A DNA stretch of 64,000 nt, from positions 26,064 to 90,063 of the forward strand of contig JABRWB010000031.1 in assembly GCA_039961635.1 (NCBI GenBank), given 5' to 3'. Source of the DNA: a bacterium. GTDB lineage: Bacteria > 4484-113 > JAGGVC01. Each line of letters starts with the position of its first letter. Position 1 is the first letter of the stretch. The position numbers and the translations under genes were made by a program. Below, piece by piece: positions 9,142 through 16,547 of the stretch. The notes below the pieces were generated by a model. It did no database searches. It was not told the origin of the DNA and saw nothing but the letters and a program-made list of their open reading frames with translations.

Positions 9142-10032
9142 TCAGTTTGTACGCTCAAGTCCCCAATTCGCCAACTCGACCAACAGCGATGAGCGGGCGC
9201 CGTAATCGGATATGGATGCGATTGCATCCGCCGTGTGTTTTTCCAGCTTGCGGCGCGATTCCTCGACACCAAGCAACCTCGGATACGTTGCCTTCATCGC
9301 TTGAGCATCGGTCGAAAGCGTTTTGCCTACTACATCCTCGCTCCCGTTCGCGCTCAGAAGATCGTCTTTGATTTGATAGGCAAGACCCAAATTGAGCGCG
9401 TAATTGCCAAGCTTTTCCTTGTCGCTGCTGTCACCGCCGGCAAGCTCAACGCCCAAAAGGCACGCAGCCCTCAACAGCGCGCCGGTTTTTGATAGGTGCA
9501 GGTGTTCCAATTCGTCTATCTCCACACCTTTACCTTCCAGCGATAAATCAATTACCTGACCTTCAACCACTATCGCGCACGCATGAGTCAGATGCCCTAT
9601 TATGGCGAGCCGCCTTTCCGCTGTTAACGACGCAGGCGGCGCGGCGAGCGGCAACGCGAGCGCCTGGTTCAGCAGGGCGTCGCCCGCAAGTATCGCCACG
9701 CCGTTTCCGTATTTCACATGCGTGCAGTCGTGGCCATGACGCATCTTTGCATCGTCCATTCCGGGCAAATCGTCATGCACAAGCGTGAAAATGTGTACAA
9801 GCTCGACCGCACACGCCATAGTCACAAATGCATCCAAATCGGCAGCGGGATCTACCGCGTGCGCGCTCATAAGCGCCAATAGCGGACGTGTACGCTTTCC
9901 CCCCCATAAGGAATGGCGCACGGCGTCCTGAAGCGCGGAAACGCCGTACCACGCATCGGTAAGTCGCGTAAGCTCGGCGTTTATAAGACGCCTGTATCGC
10001 TCCGAAAAAAACGATAAAACTCCACCGGCCAA
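9142..10032 (-). CDS. ispA: Polyprenyl (farnesyl/geranylgeranyl) diphosphate synthase
   Basis: 296 aa, trans-prenyltransferase that elongates DMAPP with IPP to C15/C20 chains. The first Asp-rich motif is intact (HDDLPGMDD), as are GKRTRP and AILAGDALLN. The second motif reads KDDLLS instead of DDxxD, so the third Asp is Ser. It is followed by dxs in the same operon. The start is uncertain: the only non-ATG candidate before the conserved region is TTG 10032, without an SD, but it lies 8 bases downstream of a TAGCAT -10 (TTGCCC, 17-bp spacer), consistent with a leaderless message. Product chain length cannot be predicted safely. Confidence 0.9.
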   Translation of the reverse strand: MAGGVLSFFSERYRRLINAELTRLTDAWYGVSALQDAVRHSLWGGKRTRPLLALMSAHAVDPAADLDAFVTMACAVELVHIFTLVHDDLPGMDDAKMRHGHDCTHVKYGNGVAILAGDALLNQALALPLAAPPASLTAERRLAIIGHLTHACAIVVEGQVIDLSLEGKGVEIDELEHLHLSKTGALLRAACLLGVELAGGDSSDKEKLGNYALNLGLAYQIKDDLLSANGSEDVVGKTLSTDAQAMKATYPRLLGVEESRRKLEKHTADAIASISDYGARSSLLVELANWGLERTN

Positions 10033-10040
10033 GAACTTTT

Positions 10041-10069
10041 ATGCTATCACGAACTTTGCCATCGGGCAA
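10041..10069 (-). promoter_or_regulatory. Candidate promoter of ispA-dxs
   Basis: Minus-strand TTGCCC (10064-10069), 17-bp spacer, TAGCAT (10041-10046, four of six consensus positions). The predicted start of transcription almost coincides with the TTG start codon at 10032. On the opposite strand the same gap must hold the hit promoter; GGTGATAAAAT near 10080-10090 looks like an extended -10. Confidence 0.45.
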
Positions 10070-10111
10070 AAAAGATTGCGGTGATAAAATTCTTTCGTTT
10101 GGAGGTGAATC

Positions 10112-10528
10112 ATGAGCTACAATCCCGATTGCATTTTCTGCAAAATCGCCGCCGGCGAGATTCCTTGCCACAAGATTTACGAAGATGAGCTTTTCATCGG
10201 ATTCCTGGACATTTTCCCGATGGATGTCGGCCATTCGTTATTGTTGCCCAAAGAACACGCCGCGAACCTGCTAGAGCTATCGGATACTTGCGCCTGCGCG
10301 CTCGGTAAAACTGCAGTCAAATTCGGCGCTCTTGTCAAAAAAGGCACTGGGGCGGACGCATTAAACATTTCGTCCAACATAGGCAAGCGCGCCGGACAGA
10401 TTGTGATGCACGCTCATTTGCACTTCATCCCGCGCTACGAGGGAGAGGAGCCGATCAACTGGGAACCGCAAAATTGCGATTCGGAAATTCTGGAAGCAAC
10501 CGCGAAAAAAATCCGGGGAGAATTCTGA
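10112..10528 (+). CDS. HIT family nucleotide-binding hydrolase
   Basis: 138 aa cytosolic histidine-triad protein, of the group that hydrolyses purine nucleoside phosphoramidates (Hint type). The C-terminal histidine triad MHAHLHFIPR and the N-terminal CIFCKIAAGEIP with Cys pair are the family's hallmarks; length is typical. An excellent SD (GGAGGTG) lies ahead of the ATG. It is transcribed divergently from ispA and converges on sufU. The physiological substrate is unknown, as for most members. Confidence 0.93.
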   Translation: MSYNPDCIFCKIAAGEIPCHKIYEDELFIGFLDIFPMDVGHSLLLPKEHAANLLELSDTCACALGKTAVKFGALVKKGTGADALNISSNIGKRAGQIVMHAHLHFIPRYEGEEPINWEPQNCDSEILEATAKKIRGEF

Positions 10529-10551
10529 AAAGCAAGTCGGGATTAAACAAG

Positions 10552-11019
10552 CTACTGCGCCATGTCAAGGCCTTCGGACGACTCCGCAGCTCCGGCCTCT
10601 CCGCCGAAAAGCGCAAGGTCAAGCGTATGCCACGAAAGAGTCGCGCATTTGACCCTGGCGTGCAAATCCTTTACACCTTCAAGAACGACAAGTTCACCGA
10701 GCAGCTCGGTAGCAGCAGCCTTGTTTCCGACCAGCATTTCAATAAACGCGGCGATCACCCCGCGCACTTCGGAAAGTTTCTTCCCTTTGACCTTCTCCGT
10801 GAGCATGGATGTGCTGGCAGTGTGAATCGCGCAACCCACGCCCGTGAAACCGATGTCGGAGATTGTGTCGCCGTCAACGCGGATGTATAGATCCAACTTA
10901 TCCCCGCAAAGCGGATTGTGCCCCTTGGCATGATGTGTCGGATTTGCGATCTCGCGTTTGTTGCGGGGCTTTTTGTAGTGATCCAGTATTACTTCGGTGT
11001 AAAGATTTCTAAGCGACAT
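10552..11019 (-). CDS. sufU: Fe-S cluster assembly scaffold SufU
   Basis: 155 aa IscU/SufU-fold protein. The three Cys and the Asp needed for zinc or cluster binding are visible in NPLCGD, GVGCAIH and RVKCATLSW. The extra segment before the last Cys (VKDLHARVKCATL) is the SufU-type insertion absent from IscU. SufU takes sulfur from SufS as a zinc-dependent sulfurtransferase. A GGGGAG SD precedes the ATG. It lies 18 bp downstream of sufS, the usual pairing. No sufBCD genes are in the window, so the rest of the machinery must be elsewhere. Confidence 0.93.
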   Translation of the reverse strand: MSLRNLYTEVILDHYKKPRNKREIANPTHHAKGHNPLCGDKLDLYIRVDGDTISDIGFTGVGCAIHTASTSMLTEKVKGKKLSEVRGVIAAFIEMLVGNKAAATELLGELVVLEGVKDLHARVKCATLSWHTLDLALFGGEAGAAESSEGLDMAQ

Positions 11020-11037
11020 AATCTCCCCGCTCCGCTG

Positions 11038-12330
11038 TCAAAGTGCAAACATCTCCTTGGCCGTCATCACAGCTTCCGCAAGTTTGTCTACATCTTCTTT
11101 GATGTTGTAGAAAAGGAAGCTGGCTCTCGCGCTTGAATCTATGCCCAGGGCGGCGTGAAGCGGCTGGGCGCAATGGTGGCCCGCACGCACCGCGATACCC
11201 TCGGAATCCAATATTGAAGCGGTGTCATGCGGATGTATTCCGCTGATATTGAACGATACAGCCGATGCGCGGTTTTTCAGGCTACCGTAAATCTCGACAC
11301 CATCAATCGCGCTTAATAAATCCAGGCAGTATTGGATAAGCTCTTCTTCGTATTGGTGCGCCCGCTCCCGGCCGATCCGCTCGAAATACTTCAACGCCGC
11401 GCTTAGACCGATAGCTCCGCTTATATTGGGCGTGCCGGCCTCGAACTTTTGAGGAACCGGCGCCCACGAAGCGCCTTGCAATGTGACTTCATTGATCATC
11501 GATCCCCCGGTCTGGAACGGCTCCATGTTTTCGAGCAACGGCATCCTGCCGTAAAGCACGCCGATGCCCGTGGGGCCAAGCACCTTGTATCCCGAGAAAA
11601 CAAAAAAGTCAGCTCCGATTTCCGGAACGCGGACGGGGAGATGCGCGGCCGATTGGCTTCCGTCGCAGACAAAAATCGCGCCAAATTCATGAGCCCAGTT
11701 CGCCAGCGTAAAAACATCGTTCGTGACACCCAAAACGTTTGACAGATGAACGATGGAAACGATTTTTGTTCGCGGTCCGATGAGCGACCGGGCCGAATCC
11801 ATATCCAATTCGCCGGACTTGGTTAGCTTGATGAACCGGATCCGGAGCTTCTTGTGTTTGGCCAGTTGCAGCCATGGTACGAGGTTGGAGTGATGTTCCA
11901 TCTCCGAAATGACAATTTCATCTCCTTCGGAGAGGTTGTGAAGTCCGTACGAATAAGCCACAAGATTCAGGCCTTCGGTGGCATTGCGTGTAAAAACTAT
12001 TTCATTCGGATCCGTGACGCCAAGAAACTTCGCCGCGGTGCACCTGGCCTCCTCATATGCGTCAGTTGCTTCATCCGAGAGTTGATGGATGCCCCGGTGA
12101 ACATTGGCGCTGTGTTCGAGCTCGAACTGGCGAACGGCCTCGATGACCTCCAGCGGCATCTGGCTTCTCGCGGCGCTGTCCAGATAGACAAGCGGCTTTC
12201 CCCCTCGAACGGTACGGTTTAAAATTGGAAAATCTTTGCGGATTGAAAACGCGTCGAAGGCTCCGGAATTGTCCGGATTGCCGACAGAACGCAAACAAGA
12301 GTCAACTTTGCCGATCAAACCGCAGATCAC
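11038..12330 (-). CDS. sufS: Cysteine desulfurase SufS
   Basis: PLP enzyme that releases sulfur from cysteine for Fe-S assembly; its partner sufU follows directly. 430 aa as drawn. Motifs: YLDSAARSQ near the N-terminus, NATEGLNLVAYS, EMEHHSN, the PLP lysine in SGYKVLGPTGIG, and the mobile-loop catalytic Cys in RAGHHCAQP. In most SufS the residue before the PLP Lys is His (SGHK); here it is Tyr. The N-terminus is uncertain: the GTG at 12330 gives about 25 residues more than usual and no SD is seen. An internal TTG at 12294 is an alternative. Confidence 0.92.
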   Translation of the reverse strand: MICGLIGKVDSCLRSVGNPDNSGAFDAFSIRKDFPILNRTVRGGKPLVYLDSAARSQMPLEVIEAVRQFELEHSANVHRGIHQLSDEATDAYEEARCTAAKFLGVTDPNEIVFTRNATEGLNLVAYSYGLHNLSEGDEIVISEMEHHSNLVPWLQLAKHKKLRIRFIKLTKSGELDMDSARSLIGPRTKIVSIVHLSNVLGVTNDVFTLANWAHEFGAIFVCDGSQSAAHLPVRVPEIGADFFVFSGYKVLGPTGIGVLYGRMPLLENMEPFQTGGSMINEVTLQGASWAPVPQKFEAGTPNISGAIGLSAALKYFERIGRERAHQYEEELIQYCLDLLSAIDGVEIYGSLKNRASAVSFNISGIHPHDTASILDSEGIAVRAGHHCAQPLHAALGIDSSARASFLFYNIKEDVDKLAEAVMTAKEMFAL

Positions 12331-12445
12331 CAGGCCGGCGTAGGGCTTACGGATTCTAACACGGCATAGAACGCGCGCCGCGGTTCATATTACCCTTCCG
12401 ACTGATTGAATCACAAGACTGGCCGGCGCTTGATTCCGATTTCGC

Positions 12446-12694
12446 CTAGCTCCAAAGCTTGCGCAAAATCAGCGAAACAAGCAGGCTTCCTATCAGGAAA
12501 CCCCAACTGACCTGGCGTATGAGGTGCGACAGCCTTTCTTCGCGCCCCATCGCGCCTCGTGAAGTATCGGACTGGCCGGTAATTGCCGCGCCGATGCCTT
12601 CGCTTTTCCGGTTCTGTACGAGCGTCAAAAAAATCAGCCCGCAGCAGACGAGCAGGTAAACAATCAAAGCGATGTTTTCGATTGTGGTAGCCAT
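12446..12694 (-). CDS. secG: Preprotein translocase subunit SecG
   Basis: 82 aa, two predicted membrane helices (about residues 5-25 and 62-80) separated by a Gly/Ser-rich polar loop, the SecG plan. The sequence LVQNRKSEGIGAAITG is the conserved SecG loop (usually LxQxxKGxGLGxxFGG). It assists SecYEG/SecA-driven export. It stands alone, with a strong promoter immediately upstream and no SD, so its leader is at most a few bases. The roughly 115-bp gap to sufS on its downstream side shows no gene or structure that I can recognise. Confidence 0.85.
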   Translation of the reverse strand: MATTIENIALIVYLLVCCGLIFLTLVQNRKSEGIGAAITGQSDTSRGAMGREERLSHLIRQVSWGFLIGSLLVSLILRKLWS

Positions 12695-12708
12695 AATAGC
12701 GAAACTAT

Positions 12709-12737
12709 ACTATAGCGGAAAACGGATTGGATTGCAA
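12709..12737 (-). promoter_or_regulatory. secG promoter
   Basis: Minus-strand TTGCAA (12732-12737), 17-bp spacer, TATAGT (12709-12714). A second overlapping TATAGT lies at 12704-12709. Start of transcription would fall within about 10 bases of the secG ATG, leaving practically no leader. Confidence 0.65.
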
Positions 12738-12810
12738 ATCATTGCCGGTAGCCAAAAAATCGCCCGCTTATACTGCGTAATCTCCTTGGAATGGATTTGC
12801 TTACCAAAAC

Positions 12811-12839
12811 TTGACCAAATTCACAATCAGATGTATAAG
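12811..12839 (+). promoter_or_regulatory. Promoter of the orphan gene at 12848
   Basis: TTGACC (12811-12816), 17-bp spacer, TATAAG (12834-12839). Only eight bases separate the -10 from the ATG at 12848 and no SD is present, so the message is predicted to be leaderless or nearly so. It is divergent to the secG promoter. Confidence 0.65.
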
Positions 12840-12847
12840 CAATCGCG

Positions 12848-13342
12848 ATGAGCTTCAAACATGTAGACGACTCGTTTTACGAACCTCAAAAAGGCGGCAG
12901 TTCGGGGAGCCTTCTAGGTCCGGTAATCCTCGTCGTTGCGATTCTGGCGGTTCTGGGATACATCGGATATACCAAGGACTGGTTCAGGGGAAAAGGCGAA
13001 ATATACGGCAGGGTCGTGGATAGCTACAACATGCCCTTCATTTACGCCGATGTGCAGCTCACTTGCAAAAAACACGACACGGCTATGCGCGTTATGGTGA
13101 ACCAGAACGGCGAATTCGTATTCAGGGGTGTTCATTCAGGCAAATACGAAGTTAGAATCTTCACCTGGGTGGGGGAATATCCGATGACGCCCAGAATTGT
13201 TGCGGTCAAGCCGAATTTCCGCCAAAGAGTTGACTTGGTTATTGACCAACAGCTGCTTGGCGAGCAAAAATCCAAGTCTTACATGGATTACCGGACCGGG
13301 CGCAACGTGGAAGAGAGCACCGGAATTGCAACGGGCGGCTGA
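12848..13342 (+). CDS. Membrane-anchored protein with a carboxypeptidase-regulatory-like domain, function unknown
   Basis: 164 aa. A short polar N-terminus is followed by one membrane helix (about residues 23-42, GPVILVVAILAVLGYIGY) and then a beta-rich domain (about 50-130) reading like a carboxypeptidase-D regulatory/SpaA-type sandwich: GRVVDSYNMPFIYADVQL, NGEFVFRGVHSGKYEVRI. Such domains are stable extracytoplasmic folds and have no catalytic residues. The C-terminal tail is charged. It is a single-gene unit with its own promoter and a terminator at 13355-13375. I do not recognise a characterised homologue. Confidence 0.75.
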   Translation: MSFKHVDDSFYEPQKGGSSGSLLGPVILVVAILAVLGYIGYTKDWFRGKGEIYGRVVDSYNMPFIYADVQLTCKKHDTAMRVMVNQNGEFVFRGVHSGKYEVRIFTWVGEYPMTPRIVAVKPNFRQRVDLVIDQQLLGEQKSKSYMDYRTGRNVEESTGIATGG

Positions 13343-13354
13343 GGGTAAAACCCC

Positions 13355-13375
13355 GCGCGCGTGCCGCGCTTTTTT
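13355..13375 (+). terminator. Rho-independent terminator after the orphan gene
   Basis: A GC-only 5-bp stem (GCGCG/CGCGC, 13355-13359 and 13365-13369) is followed by six T. It lies 12 bp after the stop at 13342 in the gap before the convergent nuoN end. Confidence 0.55.
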
Positions 13376-13431
13376 GGAAGTTCGAGGTTGCATTCGCGAA
13401 ACGGCGGAATCGCTCCGAATCTTGTGCCGCG

Positions 13432-14946
13432 TCAAATCCCCGCGTTCGCCAGCAATTCCAAAGCCTTTTGAGGAACAACGCCAAGCCACAGAACAAGTAT
13501 CGCTGCAATGCATACGGCCGCATAGATCCAACCGTTTGGAATCGGGACGAATCCTGATTCGTCGCCTTGCGCATCCTGCATGAACATCGCGACTATTACC
13601 TTCAAATAATAATAGGCCGAAACTACCGCGTTAAGCAGTCCGACCACTACAAGCCAAACCAATCCTTCGTGAAGAGCAGAAGCAAATACGTAGAACTTTC
13701 CCAAGAAACCGGCGGTCAGCGGGAAGCCCGCCAGTGACAGCAGAAAGAACGCAAGCATCCAAGCCGACATGGGGTGCCTGCGAGCCAAGCCGCGTACATG
13801 TTCTATTTCAAGCAAAGCGCCTTCGCTTTCACGCGGGGTTAGCCACCAGATTGTCGTGAATGCACCAATCACTGAAGCCGCGTATCCAGCGAGATAGAAA
13901 AGCGCCGCAACCTCGCCGCCCGAAACGCCGCCGAGCGGCGCCGCACCTGTCCACTCCGAGCCAAGCGCAATCACGGCGACGAGCAGGTATCCTGCATGTG
14001 CGACGCTTGAATAAGCAAGAAGCCGCTTTAAGCTCGATTGATTCAAGGCAAAGAGGTTTCCGGCCGTCATAGTGGCGACCGCCAGCACCATCAAAGCGAT
14101 TCCCCAGATTTCAAACAGGCCTATGGCCGGCTCCGCGAAAAATCTGATTGCAGCTGCGAATCCGGCAGCTTTTACCAGCCCGGCCATAAATCCGGTAACC
14201 AGCGTCGGGCTTCCCTGGTAAACGTCGGGCATCCACGCATGGAACGGCACCAGCGCAACCTTGAATCCGAATCCCACAGCGACCAGTGCGAGCCCCGCAA
14301 AAAGCGTGTAATCGTTCGAAAGAGCGGCGGAATTTTCCGAAATCGAGGAATAGTCAAGCGCTCCAATCGCGCCGTAAAAAAGCGAAATGCCGTACGCGAA
14401 AAAGCCGGATGCAAAGGCGCCGGTCAGGAAATACTTGAGACCCGCTTCCTTGCTGTGCGCGCTGTCCAAATTTATTCCTGCCAACACATACAGCGGAATC
14501 GAAAGCGTTTCGAGCGCAAGGAAAGTCAAGATCAAATTGCGGCTGGCCGCCATAACGATCGCGCCCGCCAGCGCCGATAAAATCAGAGGAAAAACTTCGG
14601 AACTTCCGAACAGCCCCTCGCTGCCCGGCGATTTCGAAAACGGGCAATAGCGGGCGGCGATGGCCAGAACCGTCAAAATCGTGGCGACAAGGAAAATACC
14701 CGTCGCTGCGAGGGTGAAGTTGTCCGCCGAATAGGAGCCGTCAAAGCTTGAAAGCCCGCGATTCCAAATAAGCGAATTCGCGACGAACGCGGCCGCCAGC
14801 ACCGCCAGAGTCGCAAGCGGCAGCACTATCCTAGCCCTGCCCTTCACCGCGAACTGTAGTAACAACGTCAAAATGATGCCCGCGGTGATAATGGACACAG
14901 GTGAAAACGCGGCGAAATTGACGCCCTGCGGAGCCAAGCCGCTCAT
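13432..14946 (-). CDS. nuoN: NADH-quinone oxidoreductase subunit N
   Basis: 504 aa antiporter-like membrane subunit of complex I, with about 14 predicted helices. Motifs include LALETLSIPLYVLAG, the proton-channel segment KVALVPFHAWMPDVYQG, and KRLLAYSSVAHAGYLLVA. It takes part in proton translocation coupled to quinone reduction. The ATG overlaps the nuoM stop (ATGA), so translation is coupled. It is the last gene of the 14-gene operon; no convincing terminator for this strand is visible in the 90 bp beyond its stop. Confidence 0.96.
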   Translation of the reverse strand: MSGLAPQGVNFAAFSPVSIITAGIILTLLLQFAVKGRARIVLPLATLAVLAAAFVANSLIWNRGLSSFDGSYSADNFTLAATGIFLVATILTVLAIAARYCPFSKSPGSEGLFGSSEVFPLILSALAGAIVMAASRNLILTFLALETLSIPLYVLAGINLDSAHSKEAGLKYFLTGAFASGFFAYGISLFYGAIGALDYSSISENSAALSNDYTLFAGLALVAVGFGFKVALVPFHAWMPDVYQGSPTLVTGFMAGLVKAAGFAAAIRFFAEPAIGLFEIWGIALMVLAVATMTAGNLFALNQSSLKRLLAYSSVAHAGYLLVAVIALGSEWTGAAPLGGVSGGEVAALFYLAGYAASVIGAFTTIWWLTPRESEGALLEIEHVRGLARRHPMSAWMLAFFLLSLAGFPLTAGFLGKFYVFASALHEGLVWLVVVGLLNAVVSAYYYLKVIVAMFMQDAQGDESGFVPIPNGWIYAAVCIAAILVLWLGVVPQKALELLANAGI

Positions 14947-16544
14947 TCGCCACCTCCGACCTGCGTTTTTTCCAGGTACCCTGCGGCGGCCGGCAATTCA
15001 AGCGTTTCGACTATTCCGGTTCGAACAGTCGAGGTCGGCCGCGAAAACCGCTCGATCAATGGAGCGGTGCCGGTACCGATATCCTTCAAGAAAGGCGTCG
15101 AATAAATACCGATCAGGAAGCAGAAAAGCACAATCGGGATCAGGGCGAAAAGCTCCGGCGTCCTCAAGTCGGTTACCCTTTCGTTTTCCGGCTTCGTTAT
15201 TTCCCCGTAAAAAACCCGGCGAAACATATAAAGCAGATAAACCGCAGCAAAGATCACGCCGGTCGTCGCGATGCCGCCGAGAACCGGATTCGCTTTGAAT
15301 GCTCCGACGAGAATCAGAAACTCACCCACAAAGCCGTTAAGTCCGGGAAGCCCCACGCTCGAAAGCATTATTATCAGGAACACGACGAAATAGAGCGGCA
15401 TAGAACGCGCCAGCCCGCCGAAGTCGCTTATCAGCCTGGTGTGCCGCCTGTCGTAGAGAATTCCAACCAACAGGAACAACGCACCGGTGGAAAGTCCGTG
15501 ATTGACCATCTGGAGAACCGCGCCGTCTATCCCCTGGTGATTGAACGAAAACAGCCCGAGCATCACAAATCCGAGATGCGCGATGGAACTGTAGGCAACC
15601 AAACGTTTCAAATCCGGCTGCACCGCGGCGACGAGCGCGCCGTATATTATTCCGATCACGGCAAGCACGCCGATCGTTTCGGCGAACTGCTTGCTGGCTT
15701 CGGGAAACAGCGGAAGGCAGAAGCGGATGAATCCGTACGTTCCCATCTTGAGCAGGACGCCGGCCAGGATGATACTGCCTGCGGTCGGCGCTTCCGTATG
15801 CGCATCGGGCAGCCAGGTGTGGAAAGGAAACAACGGCACCTTGATGGCGAACGCAACTGCGAACGCCGCGAACAGCCACATCTGCAGATGCACGTCGAGA
15901 TTGTGCGGCAGAATCCCGACCAATTCCGGCAGGACGAATGTGGGCTGGCCGTAATGGCCGGACTGGATATAAAGAAGAATCATCGCGGCCAGCATCAACG
16001 CGCTGCCGGCCATCGTGTAAATAACGAACTTGTAAGTCGCGTAAATCCGGTTCGAGCTTCCCCAAATACCGATGAGGAAGTACATTGGAATCAGCATCAC
16101 TTCCCAGAAGAAGAAAAACAGCATCAAATCCAGCGCCACGAAAACGCCTGCGATGCCCGTGGTCGTAAGAAGCAGCATCTGCAAATACAGCTTGATGTTC
16201 GATTTAATATGGTTCCAGGTTCCGAGGATGCATACGGGAAGAATGAACGCAGTCAGGATCAAAAGGTAAAGCGAAATGCCGTCCACGCCCACGACGTACC
16301 TTATGTTGAGCGCGGGCATCCAGGCCACGTTGTTGCCGAACTCGTATCCCGGAACCAGCTTGTCCTGTGTCTGCGGGTTGAAATTGAAATAGACGACCAG
16401 CGAAAGCGCGAACGTGATCAGCGAAACAACCAGCGCCGTGACTTTGAGCAGCTTTTCGTCGTCCTTGTTTATGAATGCAAGCAGAACCGCCCCGATTGCG
16501 GGAAGGAACACGATTAAAGACAAAATGTCCAGGCGTTCTAGCAT
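14943..16544 (-). CDS. nuoM: NADH-quinone oxidoreductase subunit M
   Basis: 533 aa antiporter-like membrane subunit. Diagnostic segments are GVDGISLYLLILTAF, EVMLIPMYFLIGIWG (the essential Glu of TM5), KVPLFPFHTWLPDAHTEAPT and KRLVAYSSIAHLGFVMLG. Starts with ATG three bases after the nuoL stop; ends in a 4-bp overlap with nuoN. Length and helix count are normal. Confidence 0.97.
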   Translation of the reverse strand: MLERLDILSLIVFLPAIGAVLLAFINKDDEKLLKVTALVVSLITFALSLVVYFNFNPQTQDKLVPGYEFGNNVAWMPALNIRYVVGVDGISLYLLILTAFILPVCILGTWNHIKSNIKLYLQMLLLTTTGIAGVFVALDLMLFFFFWEVMLIPMYFLIGIWGSSNRIYATYKFVIYTMAGSALMLAAMILLYIQSGHYGQPTFVLPELVGILPHNLDVHLQMWLFAAFAVAFAIKVPLFPFHTWLPDAHTEAPTAGSIILAGVLLKMGTYGFIRFCLPLFPEASKQFAETIGVLAVIGIIYGALVAAVQPDLKRLVAYSSIAHLGFVMLGLFSFNHQGIDGAVLQMVNHGLSTGALFLLVGILYDRRHTRLISDFGGLARSMPLYFVVFLIIMLSSVGLPGLNGFVGEFLILVGAFKANPVLGGIATTGVIFAAVYLLYMFRRVFYGEITKPENERVTDLRTPELFALIPIVLFCFLIGIYSTPFLKDIGTGTAPLIERFSRPTSTVRTGIVETLELPAAAGYLEKTQVGGGE

Positions 16545-16547
16545 CGG

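Noticed and set aside
9132-9272. N-terminal extension of Dxs by 47 residues
   Set aside because: It lies inside ispA, is Arg/Ser-rich and unlike Dxs; the TTG at 9131 has a good SD and gives the normal length.
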